DNA from: an uncultured Rikenella sp.
GTDB taxonomy: Bacteria; Bacteroidota; Bacteroidia; Bacteroidales; Rikenellaceae
Assembly: GCA_910577885.1 (NCBI GenBank)
Contig: CAJTNK010000049.1
Location: forward strand, 1 to 14,410
Reading direction: 5' to 3'
Length of the DNA: 14,410 nucleotides
The first letter of the stretch is position 1. Each line of letters opens with the position of its first letter. The notes under the pieces were generated by a model. That model was not told the DNA's origin. It made no database searches and worked only from the letters and a program-made list of their open reading frames with translations. Below, piece after piece: positions 5,897 through 12,271 of the stretch. Made by a program: the position numbers and the translations under genes.

Positions 5897-6168
5897 AAAA
5901 CAGAGTTCTTTATTTAGCGCGCTTCAGCACAGGAAAGTTCCACATTGCCAAGTCTTTACTGAAGCATAATATAATACGAAAGAAGCTCCTTGTGTGGCCG
6001 ATTACGGCACACGCAGGGGGCTATCTTTCGTAGGGCGGGTGGAACTGCCTCTGTGCTGGTAGCCTCTGGTCGTGTGCCTTTCTTAGTTTTCGGCACACGC
6101 AGGGGGCTATTCCTCGTAGGGCGGGTGGAACTGCCCCTGTGCTGGTAGCCTCTGGTCGTGTGCCTTTT
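5897..6168 (+). ncRNA. Candidate structured RNA with duplicated 3' half
   Basis: A roughly 270-nt gene-free segment with strong, nested base pairing. CAGCACAG (5925-5932) and AGTTCCAC (5936-5943) pair with GTGGAACT (6039-6046) and CTGTGCTG (6051-6058), giving a closing stem with a small internal loop. Inside it, 5975-5999 pairs with 6006-6032 as a hairpin of about 25 pairs, including several G-U pairs, with a loop around GATTAC. A large unpaired 5' strand (5944-5974) faces a GC-rich 3' strand. A closing stem, an asymmetric central bubble and a long terminal hairpin recall 6S RNA, but I cannot confirm that family. The 3' half is then repeated after 86 bp. No RNase P, tmRNA or SRP signature motifs were recognised. 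A free RNA ending near 6168 (T-rich CCTTTTGTT) and a structured mRNA leader of the next gene are both possible. Confidence 0.5.
6005..6166 (+). repeat. Tandem direct repeat, two 76-bp units with an 86-bp period
   Basis: Units 6005-6080 and 6091-6166 differ only at a few positions, around 6025-6029 and at 6050. Each unit starts with GGCACACG and ends with the exact complement CGTGTGCC, so each can close into a stem of its own. GGGCGG and CTGCCC (wobble included) around GTGGAA can form an internal hairpin in unit 2. The end of unit 1 and start of unit 2 can also pair with each other across a 13-nt spacer. Confidence 0.85.
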
Positions 6169-6179
6169 GTTCCGAAAAG

Positions 6180-7394
6180 ATGCGCGACAAAATCTTTCGT
6201 TTTTTCTCCTTCTTACTGCTTCTCCTGCCCGCCGCCACGGGGGCGCAGGAACATCAACGGCTGATCGTCGTGCCGGACGGAGCCGGACTCACGGCTGTGG
6301 ATCCGTTGGCCGGCCGACAGCGGAGCGGGTCGATAGGCGCCGTTGCGGCCTTTGCCGACCGCTGGCGGACAGAGTTGGGCGAACGAAATGTCGTTGTGGT
6401 GGCCGACCGGAGAAAAGGGTGGGGGAGGGAGGCATTGGGCGACGCGATCTACCGGGAGCTGGTCGACAGCACGCTCCGTCGGAGGATGGAACGCGAGGCG
6501 GGGTATGCGCCTGAGGCTCAGCGCGATTCGCTCTATGCGCGGTTCGGCATCACGCCTCGGGCGATCGACTCGCTGGGCGAGGCCGAGTGGCTGGTGGTTG
6601 ACCGGTACGGGGTGGAGGGGCACGTGGCTGTGCGGGTCCGGCGGTTCGACAACCGCTCGGTACGCCCATCGAGACGTTTCGAGGAGCGGTTTGCCGAGGA
6701 GACGAACCGCCTGCGGAGCTTCTTTCTCACGCCGGTGGCCCGGCTCGACACGGCGATCACCACGCGGGACGCCTTTTTCGGTCCGTCGGCTTGGGCCGAT
6801 CTTTTCCACCGGTTCCAACTCGAAACGGCACCTGCGGCCGAGGTCTCGTGTGTCGCTCCGCCGCGCTTGGATGCCTCGCTGTCGGCCGGACCGGTCGCTC
6901 TGGGCGACTTCCTGAGGCTCTTCCGCTTCGACAACAGCCTCCTGACGGTCCGGCTCACGGGCCAACAGCTCCAAGAGTGGATGGAGAAGCTCTTCGGGAT
7001 GCGATTCTTCCGCCTCGAAGGGCCGCAGTCCGATCTGGTGAGGCTCCGGGTGCCGTACTACCTGCACGACGATGTGGCGGGGCTCCGGTTTCGCGTCGAC
7101 CTCACGGCGCGTTACAACCGTCGGGTCACGATCTACGAAACGGAGCGCGGCGAACCGTTCGATCCGAAACGGACCTATACGGTGGTGCTCAACTCTTTCC
7201 GGGCACGCGACCTGCTCGCGCTGGAGGGGGTGCGAGCGCAGGTCGCGGCGCCGGACTACCGGCTGGCCCTGGCCCGCTGGCTGTTGACCCGGGACACGCT
7301 CCGACCGAGAGCCCGCGACAACTGGTCGGCGGCTCCCGAGCGGTGGGTGCGGGCCATTGCGGCCCGCGAACGGCGGACGATCTTCGACGAATAA
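6180..7394 (+). CDS. Secreted, degenerate 5'-nucleotidase/2',3'-cyclic phosphodiesterase-family protein
   Basis: A 404-residue protein with a signal peptide (basic start, hydrophobic 6-20, cleavage likely after about residue 22), so probably periplasmic or exported. The C-terminal half resembles the 5'-nucleotidase C-terminal domain: FFGPSAWADLFHRFQLET (199-216), the GDFLRLFRFDNSLLTVRLTG segment (about 242-261), GLRFRVDLTARYNRRV (301-316) and the YTVVLNSFRARD stretch (333-344). The N-terminal part looks like a shrunken metallophosphatase domain: LIVVPDGAG sits where the family has its HTNDTH-type motif, and the segment at 50-79 resembles the helix before the GD motif. No D-x-H, no metal-binding GD and no GNHD is visible, so hydrolase activity is doubtful. 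Typical full enzymes exceed 500 residues. The ATG at 6180 follows the structured RNA by about 12 bp with no clear ribosome-binding site. It may bind nucleotides without cleaving them, or be decaying. Codon use looks like its neighbours. Confidence 0.75.
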   Translation: MRDKIFRFFSFLLLLLPAATGAQEHQRLIVVPDGAGLTAVDPLAGRQRSGSIGAVAAFADRWRTELGERNVVVVADRRKGWGREALGDAIYRELVDSTLRRRMEREAGYAPEAQRDSLYARFGITPRAIDSLGEAEWLVVDRYGVEGHVAVRVRRFDNRSVRPSRRFEERFAEETNRLRSFFLTPVARLDTAITTRDAFFGPSAWADLFHRFQLETAPAAEVSCVAPPRLDASLSAGPVALGDFLRLFRFDNSLLTVRLTGQQLQEWMEKLFGMRFFRLEGPQSDLVRLRVPYYLHDDVAGLRFRVDLTARYNRRVTIYETERGEPFDPKRTYTVVLNSFRARDLLALEGVRAQVAAPDYRLALARWLLTRDTLRPRARDNWSAAPERWVRAIAARERRTIFDE

Positions 7395-7487
7395 TACAAA
7401 ACGCCTCTCCGAAAAACCGTTACGGCTCCTCGAAGAAGCGTCTGCTCAAAAAATCCTCAACTCACCCCCGCCTCAAAAATAGATCCC

Positions 7488-8819
7488 CTAATTCTCAGCT
7501 TCGCCGCCGCAGCGCATCTTGATATACGTATGGTGCGGCCCGAACCGTTCGAAAGCCGCCCGATCCAACTCCTCGCGATGCTCCGGCGCCGCCACGCTAA
7601 TCAACAGCCGCGCCCGCTCCTGCAAGGTCTTCCCGTACAAATTCACCGCCCCATGCTCCGTCACGAACCAGTGCATGTGCGCCCGCGTGGTCACCACCCC
7701 GGCCCCCGGATTGAGCACCGGCGCGATCTTGCTGATCCCCTTGTTGGTCGTCGAAGGCATCGCCACGATCGCTTTCCCCCCTTTCGAGAGCGACGAACCG
7801 TAGATGAAGTCGATCTGTCCGCCCACCCCCGAGTAGTGCTTGGTTCCGATCGAATCGGCGCACACCTGCCCCGTCAGGTCCACCTGCAAGGCCGAGTTAA
7901 TGGCCGTGAAGTTCGGGTTCTGCGAGATGATATGCGGGTCGTTCGTATACCCCACGTCCATCATCATCACCCCCGGATTGTCGTCGATAAAGTCATAAAC
8001 GGCCTTCGAACCCATCAGAAAGGTCGAAACCATCTTCCCCGGATCGGTCACCTTGTTGCGTCCGTTGACCACTCCCGACTCCACCAGCGGCAAAACACCG
8101 TCGGCAAACATCTCGGTATGGATCCCGAGGTTCTTGTGCCCCTTGAGCTGTGCCAGCACCGCGTTCGGAATCGCCCCGATCCCCATCTGCAAGCAGGCGC
8201 CGTCTTCGATCAGCTCGGCACAGTGCATCCCGATGGCCGTCTCGATCTCGTTCGGTGCGGTGAACGGCGCTTCGATCAGCGGCGTGTCGTCCTCGCACCA
8301 AATGTCGATCTCCGACATCGGAATCATCGCCTGCCCGAAAGCCCGCGGAACGTGTTTGTTAATCACGCCGATCACCGTATGGGCCAGTTCCACCGCCGCC
8401 AAGGTCGCGTCGACCGAAGTCCCCAGCGACACATAACCGTGTTTGTCCGGCGGCGAAACCTGGATCATCGCCACGTCGATCGGCAGCGCGCCGCAACGGT
8501 ACAGCTTCTGGGTCTCGCTCAGAAAAACCGGAATATAATCCGCATACCCCGCCTGGGTCGCCCCCCGCAAGTTCCCTCCCACGAAAAACTGGGCCGATTG
8601 AAAAATACCTTCGTACTTCGGATCGGCATACGGAGCCGGTCCTTCGGTATGCAGGTGGTGGATATAGACATCGCGGAGTTCGCCCCGGTCGCCCCGCGCG
8701 CAAAGGGCCTTGATCAGGCACTGCGGCGCGCTGGCCACGGAACTCAGGTGGACATGGTCGCCGCTTTTGACCACTCTCACAGCCTCATCAGCCGAAACGA
8801 TCGTCAGGTTAGGGTTCAT
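7488..8819 (-). CDS. Acetyl-CoA hydrolase/transferase family protein (4-hydroxybutyrate or acyl-CoA:acetate CoA-transferase type)
   Basis: A 443-residue member of the family I CoA-transferases related to Cat1/Cat2, 4-hydroxybutyrate CoA-transferase and butyryl-CoA:acetate CoA-transferase, which have similar length (about 430-450). The mechanism passes CoA through a glutamyl-CoA thioester. The likely catalytic glutamate is E236 in GIHTEMFADG (232-241). An oxyanion and CoA-binding GIGAIPNAVL is at 213-222, and GVGGQIDFIYGSSLSKGGKA lies in the C-terminal domain, where GGQIDF resembles 4-hydroxybutyrate-type enzymes. The substrate pair cannot be settled from sequence. In an anaerobic fermenter it would conserve the thioester bond while releasing acetate, butyrate, propionate or succinate. 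It is a single-gene unit on this strand, convergent with the degenerate nucleotidase (93-bp gap) and divergent from the beta-propeller gene. The ATG at 8819 starts MNPNLTIVSADEAV, matching the usual N-terminus. Confidence 0.9.
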   Translation of the reverse strand: MNPNLTIVSADEAVRVVKSGDHVHLSSVASAPQCLIKALCARGDRGELRDVYIHHLHTEGPAPYADPKYEGIFQSAQFFVGGNLRGATQAGYADYIPVFLSETQKLYRCGALPIDVAMIQVSPPDKHGYVSLGTSVDATLAAVELAHTVIGVINKHVPRAFGQAMIPMSEIDIWCEDDTPLIEAPFTAPNEIETAIGMHCAELIEDGACLQMGIGAIPNAVLAQLKGHKNLGIHTEMFADGVLPLVESGVVNGRNKVTDPGKMVSTFLMGSKAVYDFIDDNPGVMMMDVGYTNDPHIISQNPNFTAINSALQVDLTGQVCADSIGTKHYSGVGGQIDFIYGSSLSKGGKAIVAMPSTTNKGISKIAPVLNPGAGVVTTRAHMHWFVTEHGAVNLYGKTLQERARLLISVAAPEHREELDRAAFERFGPHHTYIKMRCGGEAEN

Positions 8820-8905
8820 AAGGTTTTTCTCTTTTCGTGTGTGTGCGTTAAAAAAATCAGGGTCCGGCGCCGCATTGCACGATGTTCGCCGAGTGCCGCG
8901 ATGGA

Positions 8906-8913
8906 CAAATTTA
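8906..8913 (-). promoter_or_regulatory. Candidate -7 element of the CoA-transferase gene
   Basis: Reads TAAATTTG on the minus strand, matching TAnnTTTG, 87 bp before the ATG. About 20 nt upstream the sequence is GTTG, an imperfect TTTG. It is 11 bp from the opposing -7 box at 8924, so the two promoters would overlap. Confidence 0.45.
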
Positions 8914-8923
8914 AAAAAATAAT

Positions 8924-8931
8924 TACCTTTA
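8924..8931 (+). promoter_or_regulatory. Candidate -7 element of the beta-propeller gene
   Basis: TACCTTTA fits TAnnTTTR and lies 26 bp before the ATG at 8958. No TTTG is seen at the -33 position. If used, transcription starts near 8937, which rules out the in-frame upstream ATG at 8901. Confidence 0.4.
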
Positions 8932-8957
8932 CTGCAACTATTCGTGAAAGAAAAACC

Positions 8958-9890
8958 ATGAAACGCATCGTTTTTTTGCTCGTCGCCGGCTTGTGGGGGC
9001 TTTCGTCAGCCGCCGCACAGACGAAGAACCCAACCTCCCGGGGGCAGGTGTATACCGTGACGGAACGGATCCGATTCAACGAGGGGACGTTGCCCCTGAA
9101 GAACAAACGGGGGATCCTGCTCTCGAACTTCGGAACCGAGACGCTCGATCCGCTCAATCGCGAGGGGCGGGGCTATATCGTCCTCCTGGACAAGGAGCCG
9201 AGGGTGTTGTTCCCGGCTTCGGGGGTGCTCAATGCGCCGAAAGGGATGGCCGTGAAGGATGATTGTCTCTTTGTGGCGGATGTGGGGTGTGTGGTGGTTT
9301 TCCACATGAAGAGGCCCGAACAACAGCCGGTGCGGATTCCGTTTCCGGAGGGAGAACTCTTTGTGAACGACATTGTTACGCTGGGCGATTTTCTGCTGGT
9401 GTCGGTCACCGACGCGGGGAAACTCTATGCGATCGACGTGAAGAATTGCGATGCGGTGTGGAGCGCGCAGCGGCCGGTGCCGAAAAAGGTGGCCGACATT
9501 CCGGGGGCCAACGGATTGGCGGAGTTTCAGGGGACTTTGTACGTGGCTTCCTATGCGCCGGACGAAAAACCGGACGAACGGAACGGAATTTACGCGATCA
9601 ACATGGGGGTGCCGGGGACGCAGCCGGTCAACTTGCTGGGGGCTCGGTACGGTCAGTACGACGGTTTGGCGGTCTCGCCGGACGGTTCCAGGCTCTATTT
9701 CAGCAACTGGCGCAATGCCGAGGGAAAGGCCGAAGTCGGGTATCTCGATCTGACGGCAGGCAAAGAGTATCCGGTAACGACGCTGGACTTGGGGGTGGAG
9801 CTGCAGGGACCGGCCGATATTTGTCTCTCGGACGGTTACTTGTTTGTGCCGGACCTGCCGGCGAATAAGCTCTACATCTTGGCTTTGTAG
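8958..9890 (+). CDS. Secreted SMP-30/gluconolactonase-like beta-propeller protein
   Basis: A 310-residue exported protein. A signal peptide is clear: MKR start, hydrophobic 4-20, and an AAA-Q cleavage region at about 18-21. The rest shows repeated beta-propeller strands with the SMP-30/NHL pattern: LNAPKGMAV (91-99), FVNDIVTLGDFLLV (135-148), PGANGLAEFQGTLYVAS (182-198), YDGLAVSPDGSRLYFSN (234-250) and LQGPADICLSDGYLFVPDL (282-300), spaced about 45-50 residues apart as expected for propeller blades. The acidic and asparagine positions in VND, AN and YDG resemble the SMP-30 metal site, but I cannot assign a substrate. Some relatives are annotated as gluconolactonases, others as 6-bladed propellers of unknown role. 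The ATG at 8958 gives the signal peptide at the very N-terminus; the ATG at 8901 would bury it. It is monocistronic, with an intrinsic terminator about 50 bp after the stop. Confidence 0.8.
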   Translation: MKRIVFLLVAGLWGLSSAAAQTKNPTSRGQVYTVTERIRFNEGTLPLKNKRGILLSNFGTETLDPLNREGRGYIVLLDKEPRVLFPASGVLNAPKGMAVKDDCLFVADVGCVVVFHMKRPEQQPVRIPFPEGELFVNDIVTLGDFLLVSVTDAGKLYAIDVKNCDAVWSAQRPVPKKVADIPGANGLAEFQGTLYVASYAPDEKPDERNGIYAINMGVPGTQPVNLLGARYGQYDGLAVSPDGSRLYFSNWRNAEGKAEVGYLDLTAGKEYPVTTLDLGVELQGPADICLSDGYLFVPDLPANKLYILAL

Positions 9891-9937
9891 TTTTCGCACG
9901 GCGGCTGTGCCGGGGCTTCGGCCTGTGTATTGTTTTC

Positions 9938-9977
9938 GGGCATCCCTTTCATACAGGAAAGGGGTGCCCTTGTTTTT
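9938..9977 (+). terminator. Rho-independent terminator after the beta-propeller gene
   Basis: GGGCATCCCTTTC (9938-9950) pairs with GAAAGGGGTGCCC (9957-9969), with one G-T pair, around a 6-nt loop. TTGTTTTTT follows. Position and polarity fit the plus-strand gene ending at 9890. Confidence 0.9.
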
Positions 9978-10028
9978 TGTGGGTTTGTGGGCTTTCTTGC
10001 CCGGGGTTCTCTCTACCGTCAGGCCCCA

Positions 10029-10045
10029 GCGATGCGTAGCATCGC
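10029..10045. repeat. GCGATGC hairpin module, copy 3
   Basis: Perfect 7-bp stem with loop GTA. Its reverse complement is identical to 3754-3770. Near the 56-bp repeat in both places, but at a different distance, so the two modules move or are kept independently. Confidence 0.7.
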
Positions 10046-10062
10046 CCGCCCACCGCGGGCAC

Positions 10063-10118
10063 GCGGCCCCGCGCGGGAGCGCAGTCGAAGAAGTTTGCCA
10101 CCGGCAGGCCAGTAGAAC
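10063..10118 (-). repeat. 56-bp dispersed repeat, copy 2
   Basis: Reverse complement of 3642-3697 with a single mismatch. The adjacent mini-hairpin (10118-10130) differs from its counterpart at 3630-3642 by a paired change: a C-G pair here replaces a T-A pair. Flanking sequence beyond the repeat is unrelated. Confidence 0.8.
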
Positions 10119-10223
10119 GCCCTTTGGGCGCGCCCGCCCGGCACTCGGGATTACCGATTCTCCGAAAATTTCTCGACCGAAAGGCCCGGTTCGAGCGCCG
10201 AGCGGCACGTGGGCCAGAACACG

Positions 10224-10274
10224 AGAAAAAGAGAACCTCGCGCCCCCGGAAGATTCGGATAGGGCGCGAGGTTC
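10224..10274 (-). terminator. Rho-independent terminator of the aromatic amino acid operon
   Basis: GAACCTCGCGCCC (10233-10245) pairs perfectly with GGGCGCGAGGTTC (10262-10274). On the minus strand the stem is followed by TCTTTTTCTC. It lies 30 bp past the stop of the last gene of the operon. Confidence 0.85.
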
Positions 10275-10303
10275 TATGCAAAGTGCTATGGACGCAGGGT
10301 CGC

Positions 10304-11377
10304 TTATTTCTTGGTGTTCATCACCTTGTTCTGCCGACTGATGCTCTCCATGTGGATCGAGTTGAGCAGGATGCTCAGAAATTCGCGGCTCAACTGCAAA
10401 TCCTCGGCCGCCGACAAAACCCGTTTCACGATATCTTCCCAACGCGCGCTCTGGAGAATCATCACGTCGTTGTCGCGTTTGATCTCGCCGATCTTTTCGG
10501 CGATCGCCATCCGTTTGCTCAACAGCGTGAACAACTCCGCATCGTATTGGTCGATCTGACTGCGAAGCTTGTCCAACGATATCTGGAAATCCGTCTTGTC
10601 GGTCTGCGGCTTGCGCCATACGATGCTCCGGACCAACTCGGCCAGCTCTTCCGGAACGACTTGTTGCGCCGCATCGCTCCAAGCTTGGTCCGGGCAAATG
10701 TGGCTCTCCATAATCAAGCCGTCGTAGTTCAGGTCGGCGCACTGTTGGGCCACCTCTTTCAACAGCTCACGCTTCCCGGTGATGTGCGACGGGTCGCCGA
10801 TGATCGGAACTTCCGGCATCCGCAACTTCATCTCGATCGCCAGCGGCCACATCGGGTTGTTGCGGTATTTCGACAGCCCGAACGACGAAAAACCCCGGTG
10901 AATCAACCCGACGTTGTCGATCCCCACTTTCTGGAGCCGTTGGACGGCCCCCATCCAAAGGTCGATGTCCGGGTTCATCGGGTTTTTGACCAGCACCGGG
11001 ATGTCCACGCCCCGCAGCGCATCCGCGATGTCCTGTACGCTGAACGGATTGACCGTCGTCCGCGCTCCGATCCAAAGCAGGTCGACGCCGAACTCCAATG
11101 CCCCCTCGACATGTTTGGCATTGGCCACCTCCGTGGCGATCGGAAGGCCTGTTTCTCGTTTGGCCTCGGCCATCCACGAAAGACCCGGTAGCCCCACTCC
11201 CTCGAAGCTCCCCGGTTTCGTCCGCGGTTTCCAGATCCCGGCCCGCAGCACATCCACAGCACCCGTCGCCGCCAGGCGGCGACATGTTTCGAGGGTCTGC
11301 TCTTCGGTCTCGGCGCTGCAAGGCCCCGAAATAATCAGCGGGCGTTTGCCCTTCAGGTCGAATTTTTTGGTTTCCAT
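10304..11377 (-). CDS. Bifunctional 3-deoxy-7-phosphoheptulonate synthase / chorismate mutase
   Basis: A 357-residue fusion. Residues 1 to about 255 are a type I-beta (KDO8P synthase-like) DAHP synthase, which condenses phosphoenolpyruvate with erythrose 4-phosphate to start the shikimate pathway. Its signatures are SGPCSAE (17-23, metal-ligand cysteine C20), AGIWKPRT (46-53), WIGARTT (102-108), GDPSHITG (194-201) and IMESHICPDQ (222-231). Residues of about 265-357 are an AroQ-type chorismate mutase: LRSQIDQYDAELFTLLSKR (271-289) and the IAEKIGEIK helix (292-300), converting chorismate to prephenate. This domain order, with mutase at the C-terminus, is known from Prevotella/Porphyromonas enzymes, where prephenate binding to the mutase domain inhibits DAHP synthase. 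The same feedback is likely here (inference). Last gene of the operon, 34 bp after tyrA. The ATG at 11377 gives a full-length family start. Confidence 0.95.
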   Translation of the reverse strand: METKKFDLKGKRPLIISGPCSAETEEQTLETCRRLAATGAVDVLRAGIWKPRTKPGSFEGVGLPGLSWMAEAKRETGLPIATEVANAKHVEGALEFGVDLLWIGARTTVNPFSVQDIADALRGVDIPVLVKNPMNPDIDLWMGAVQRLQKVGIDNVGLIHRGFSSFGLSKYRNNPMWPLAIEMKLRMPEVPIIGDPSHITGKRELLKEVAQQCADLNYDGLIMESHICPDQAWSDAAQQVVPEELAELVRSIVWRKPQTDKTDFQISLDKLRSQIDQYDAELFTLLSKRMAIAEKIGEIKRDNDVMILQSARWEDIVKRVLSAAEDLQLSREFLSILLNSIHMESISRQNKVMNTKK

Positions 11378-11411
11378 CTATGTTCGTTGTTTTTATTATT
11401 TTCTGCTTCGG

Positions 11412-12251
11412 TTAATGAATGATCCGCCGGATCGAATTGGCCTTGCCGATCGCCGCCCGCAGCCCCTCCGCATCGTCCCGCTCGATCATTCGCCGCATGA
11501 TTTGCAGCTGGTGGATGTGTTCCCGCAAGACATCCAGCACGTTGTACTTGTTCTTGAGCAGGATCGGGATCCACATCTCGCCCGAACTCTTGGCCAGGCG
11601 CACCGTGCTCTCGAATCCCCCGCCCGCGAGGGCGAAAATCTTGGACTCCTCGCGCTCCTTCTCCAACACGGTCAAGGCCAGCGCATACGACGTGACCTGC
11701 GAAATATGGCTCACATACGCCGCATGCAGGTCGTGCTCCTCAGCCCCCATCTCGATGATCGGCATCCCGATACGCTCGTAGAGCCCCTCGACCAGCTCGA
11801 CGGCATCCGGATCGCTCAACTCCCGCTGGCAGACCACCACCGAACGGCCCGTGAAAGCCCCCCGCACGGCCGCTTCCGGTCCCGAATATTCCGTCCCCCA
11901 CATCGGATGCGTCGCCACGAACCGTCCCCGCCGTGCATGCTGGGCGATGACTTCGCACAACTCCTCCTTGGTCGAACCCATGTCCATCACCACCTGCCGA
12001 TCCACCCGGTTGAGGATCTTGACCGCCAGCAGCGGAATGGCATTCACCGGTATGGCCAAGGCAATCAAATCAGCTTGCTCCACCGCCTCGTCCATCGGCC
12101 GGATCTCGTCCACCAGCCCCAGTTCCACCGCCTTGGCCGCATGGGCCGGGTCGGTGTCCACCCCGATCACCCGGTCGGTCAGTCCTCTGTCCTTCAATGC
12201 CAGGGCGAACGATCCGCCGATCAGCCCCAGCCCGATTATCGTTACTGTCAT
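11412..12251 (-). CDS. tyrA: Prephenate dehydrogenase
   Basis: A 279-residue NAD(P)-dependent enzyme that oxidatively decarboxylates prephenate to 4-hydroxyphenylpyruvate, the tyrosine branch. The Rossmann motif GLGLIGGS is at 7-14, D32 in VDTD follows as a cofactor-selecting position, and VVMDMGSTKEEL is at 87-98. The active-site THPMWGTE is at 114-121, and DLHAAYVSHISQ (174-185) and GGFESTVRLAKSSGEMW (211-227) complete the alpha-helical catalytic domain. Residue D32 at the end of the second strand points to NAD over NADP. No ACT domain and no fused mutase are present, so tyrosine feedback by that route is absent. The start at 12251 was chosen because it begins the Rossmann strand; an in-frame ATG at 12329 would extend into the upstream aminotransferase. 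The gap to the upstream stop is 20 bp. Confidence 0.94.
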   Translation of the reverse strand: MTVTIIGLGLIGGSFALALKDRGLTDRVIGVDTDPAHAAKAVELGLVDEIRPMDEAVEQADLIALAIPVNAIPLLAVKILNRVDRQVVMDMGSTKEELCEVIAQHARRGRFVATHPMWGTEYSGPEAAVRGAFTGRSVVVCQRELSDPDAVELVEGLYERIGMPIIEMGAEEHDLHAAYVSHISQVTSYALALTVLEKEREESKIFALAGGGFESTVRLAKSSGEMWIPILLKNKYNVLDVLREHIHQLQIMRRMIERDDAEGLRAAIGKANSIRRIIH

Positions 12252-12271
12252 ACGATTGTTTTGCGTATCGT

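Larger units (their letters stand above)
9978..10223. other. Gene-free block with repeat modules
   Basis: No credible gene. A long minus-strand open frame crosses it (and its neighbours), but it overlaps two well-supported genes and has no domain. Contents are the GCGATGC hairpin (10029-10045), the second 56-bp repeat (10063-10118), its mini-hairpin CGCCC-TTT-GGGCG (10118-10130), and GCCGAGCGGCAC pieces near 10197. The modules lie in the opposite orientation to those at 3630-3770. Confidence 0.65.

Noticed and set aside
6005..6166. Short CRISPR array
   Set aside because: Only two units, 76 bp each with a 10-bp separation, and the sequence varies inside the units rather than in spacers.
5897..6168. 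Retron msr-msd or IscB/HEARO-type guide RNA
   Set aside because: No reverse transcriptase, IscB/TnpB or other partner gene is adjacent, and expected signature motifs are not seen.
5897..6168. RNase P RNA, tmRNA or SRP RNA
   Set aside because: AGGAAAGTTCC superficially recalls the RNase P GAGGAAAGUCC box, but the rest of the conserved core, length and 3' motif are missing; no tmRNA tag frame or SRP GGAAG-type loop is seen.
7395..7487. Bidirectional terminator between the convergent genes
   Set aside because: Only weak, short complementarity is present and no T-run follows a stable stem in either direction.
7530..8957. Plus-strand open frame leading into the beta-propeller gene
   Set aside because: It is the complement of the CoA-transferase gene; a signal peptide and nearby promoter box place the true start at 8958.
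9006..10742. A 578-codon minus-strand open frame
   Set aside because: It runs antisense to the beta-propeller gene, crosses two terminators and overlaps the DAHP synthase gene in another frame; composition is His/Arg/Gln-rich, typical of a GC-rich shadow frame.
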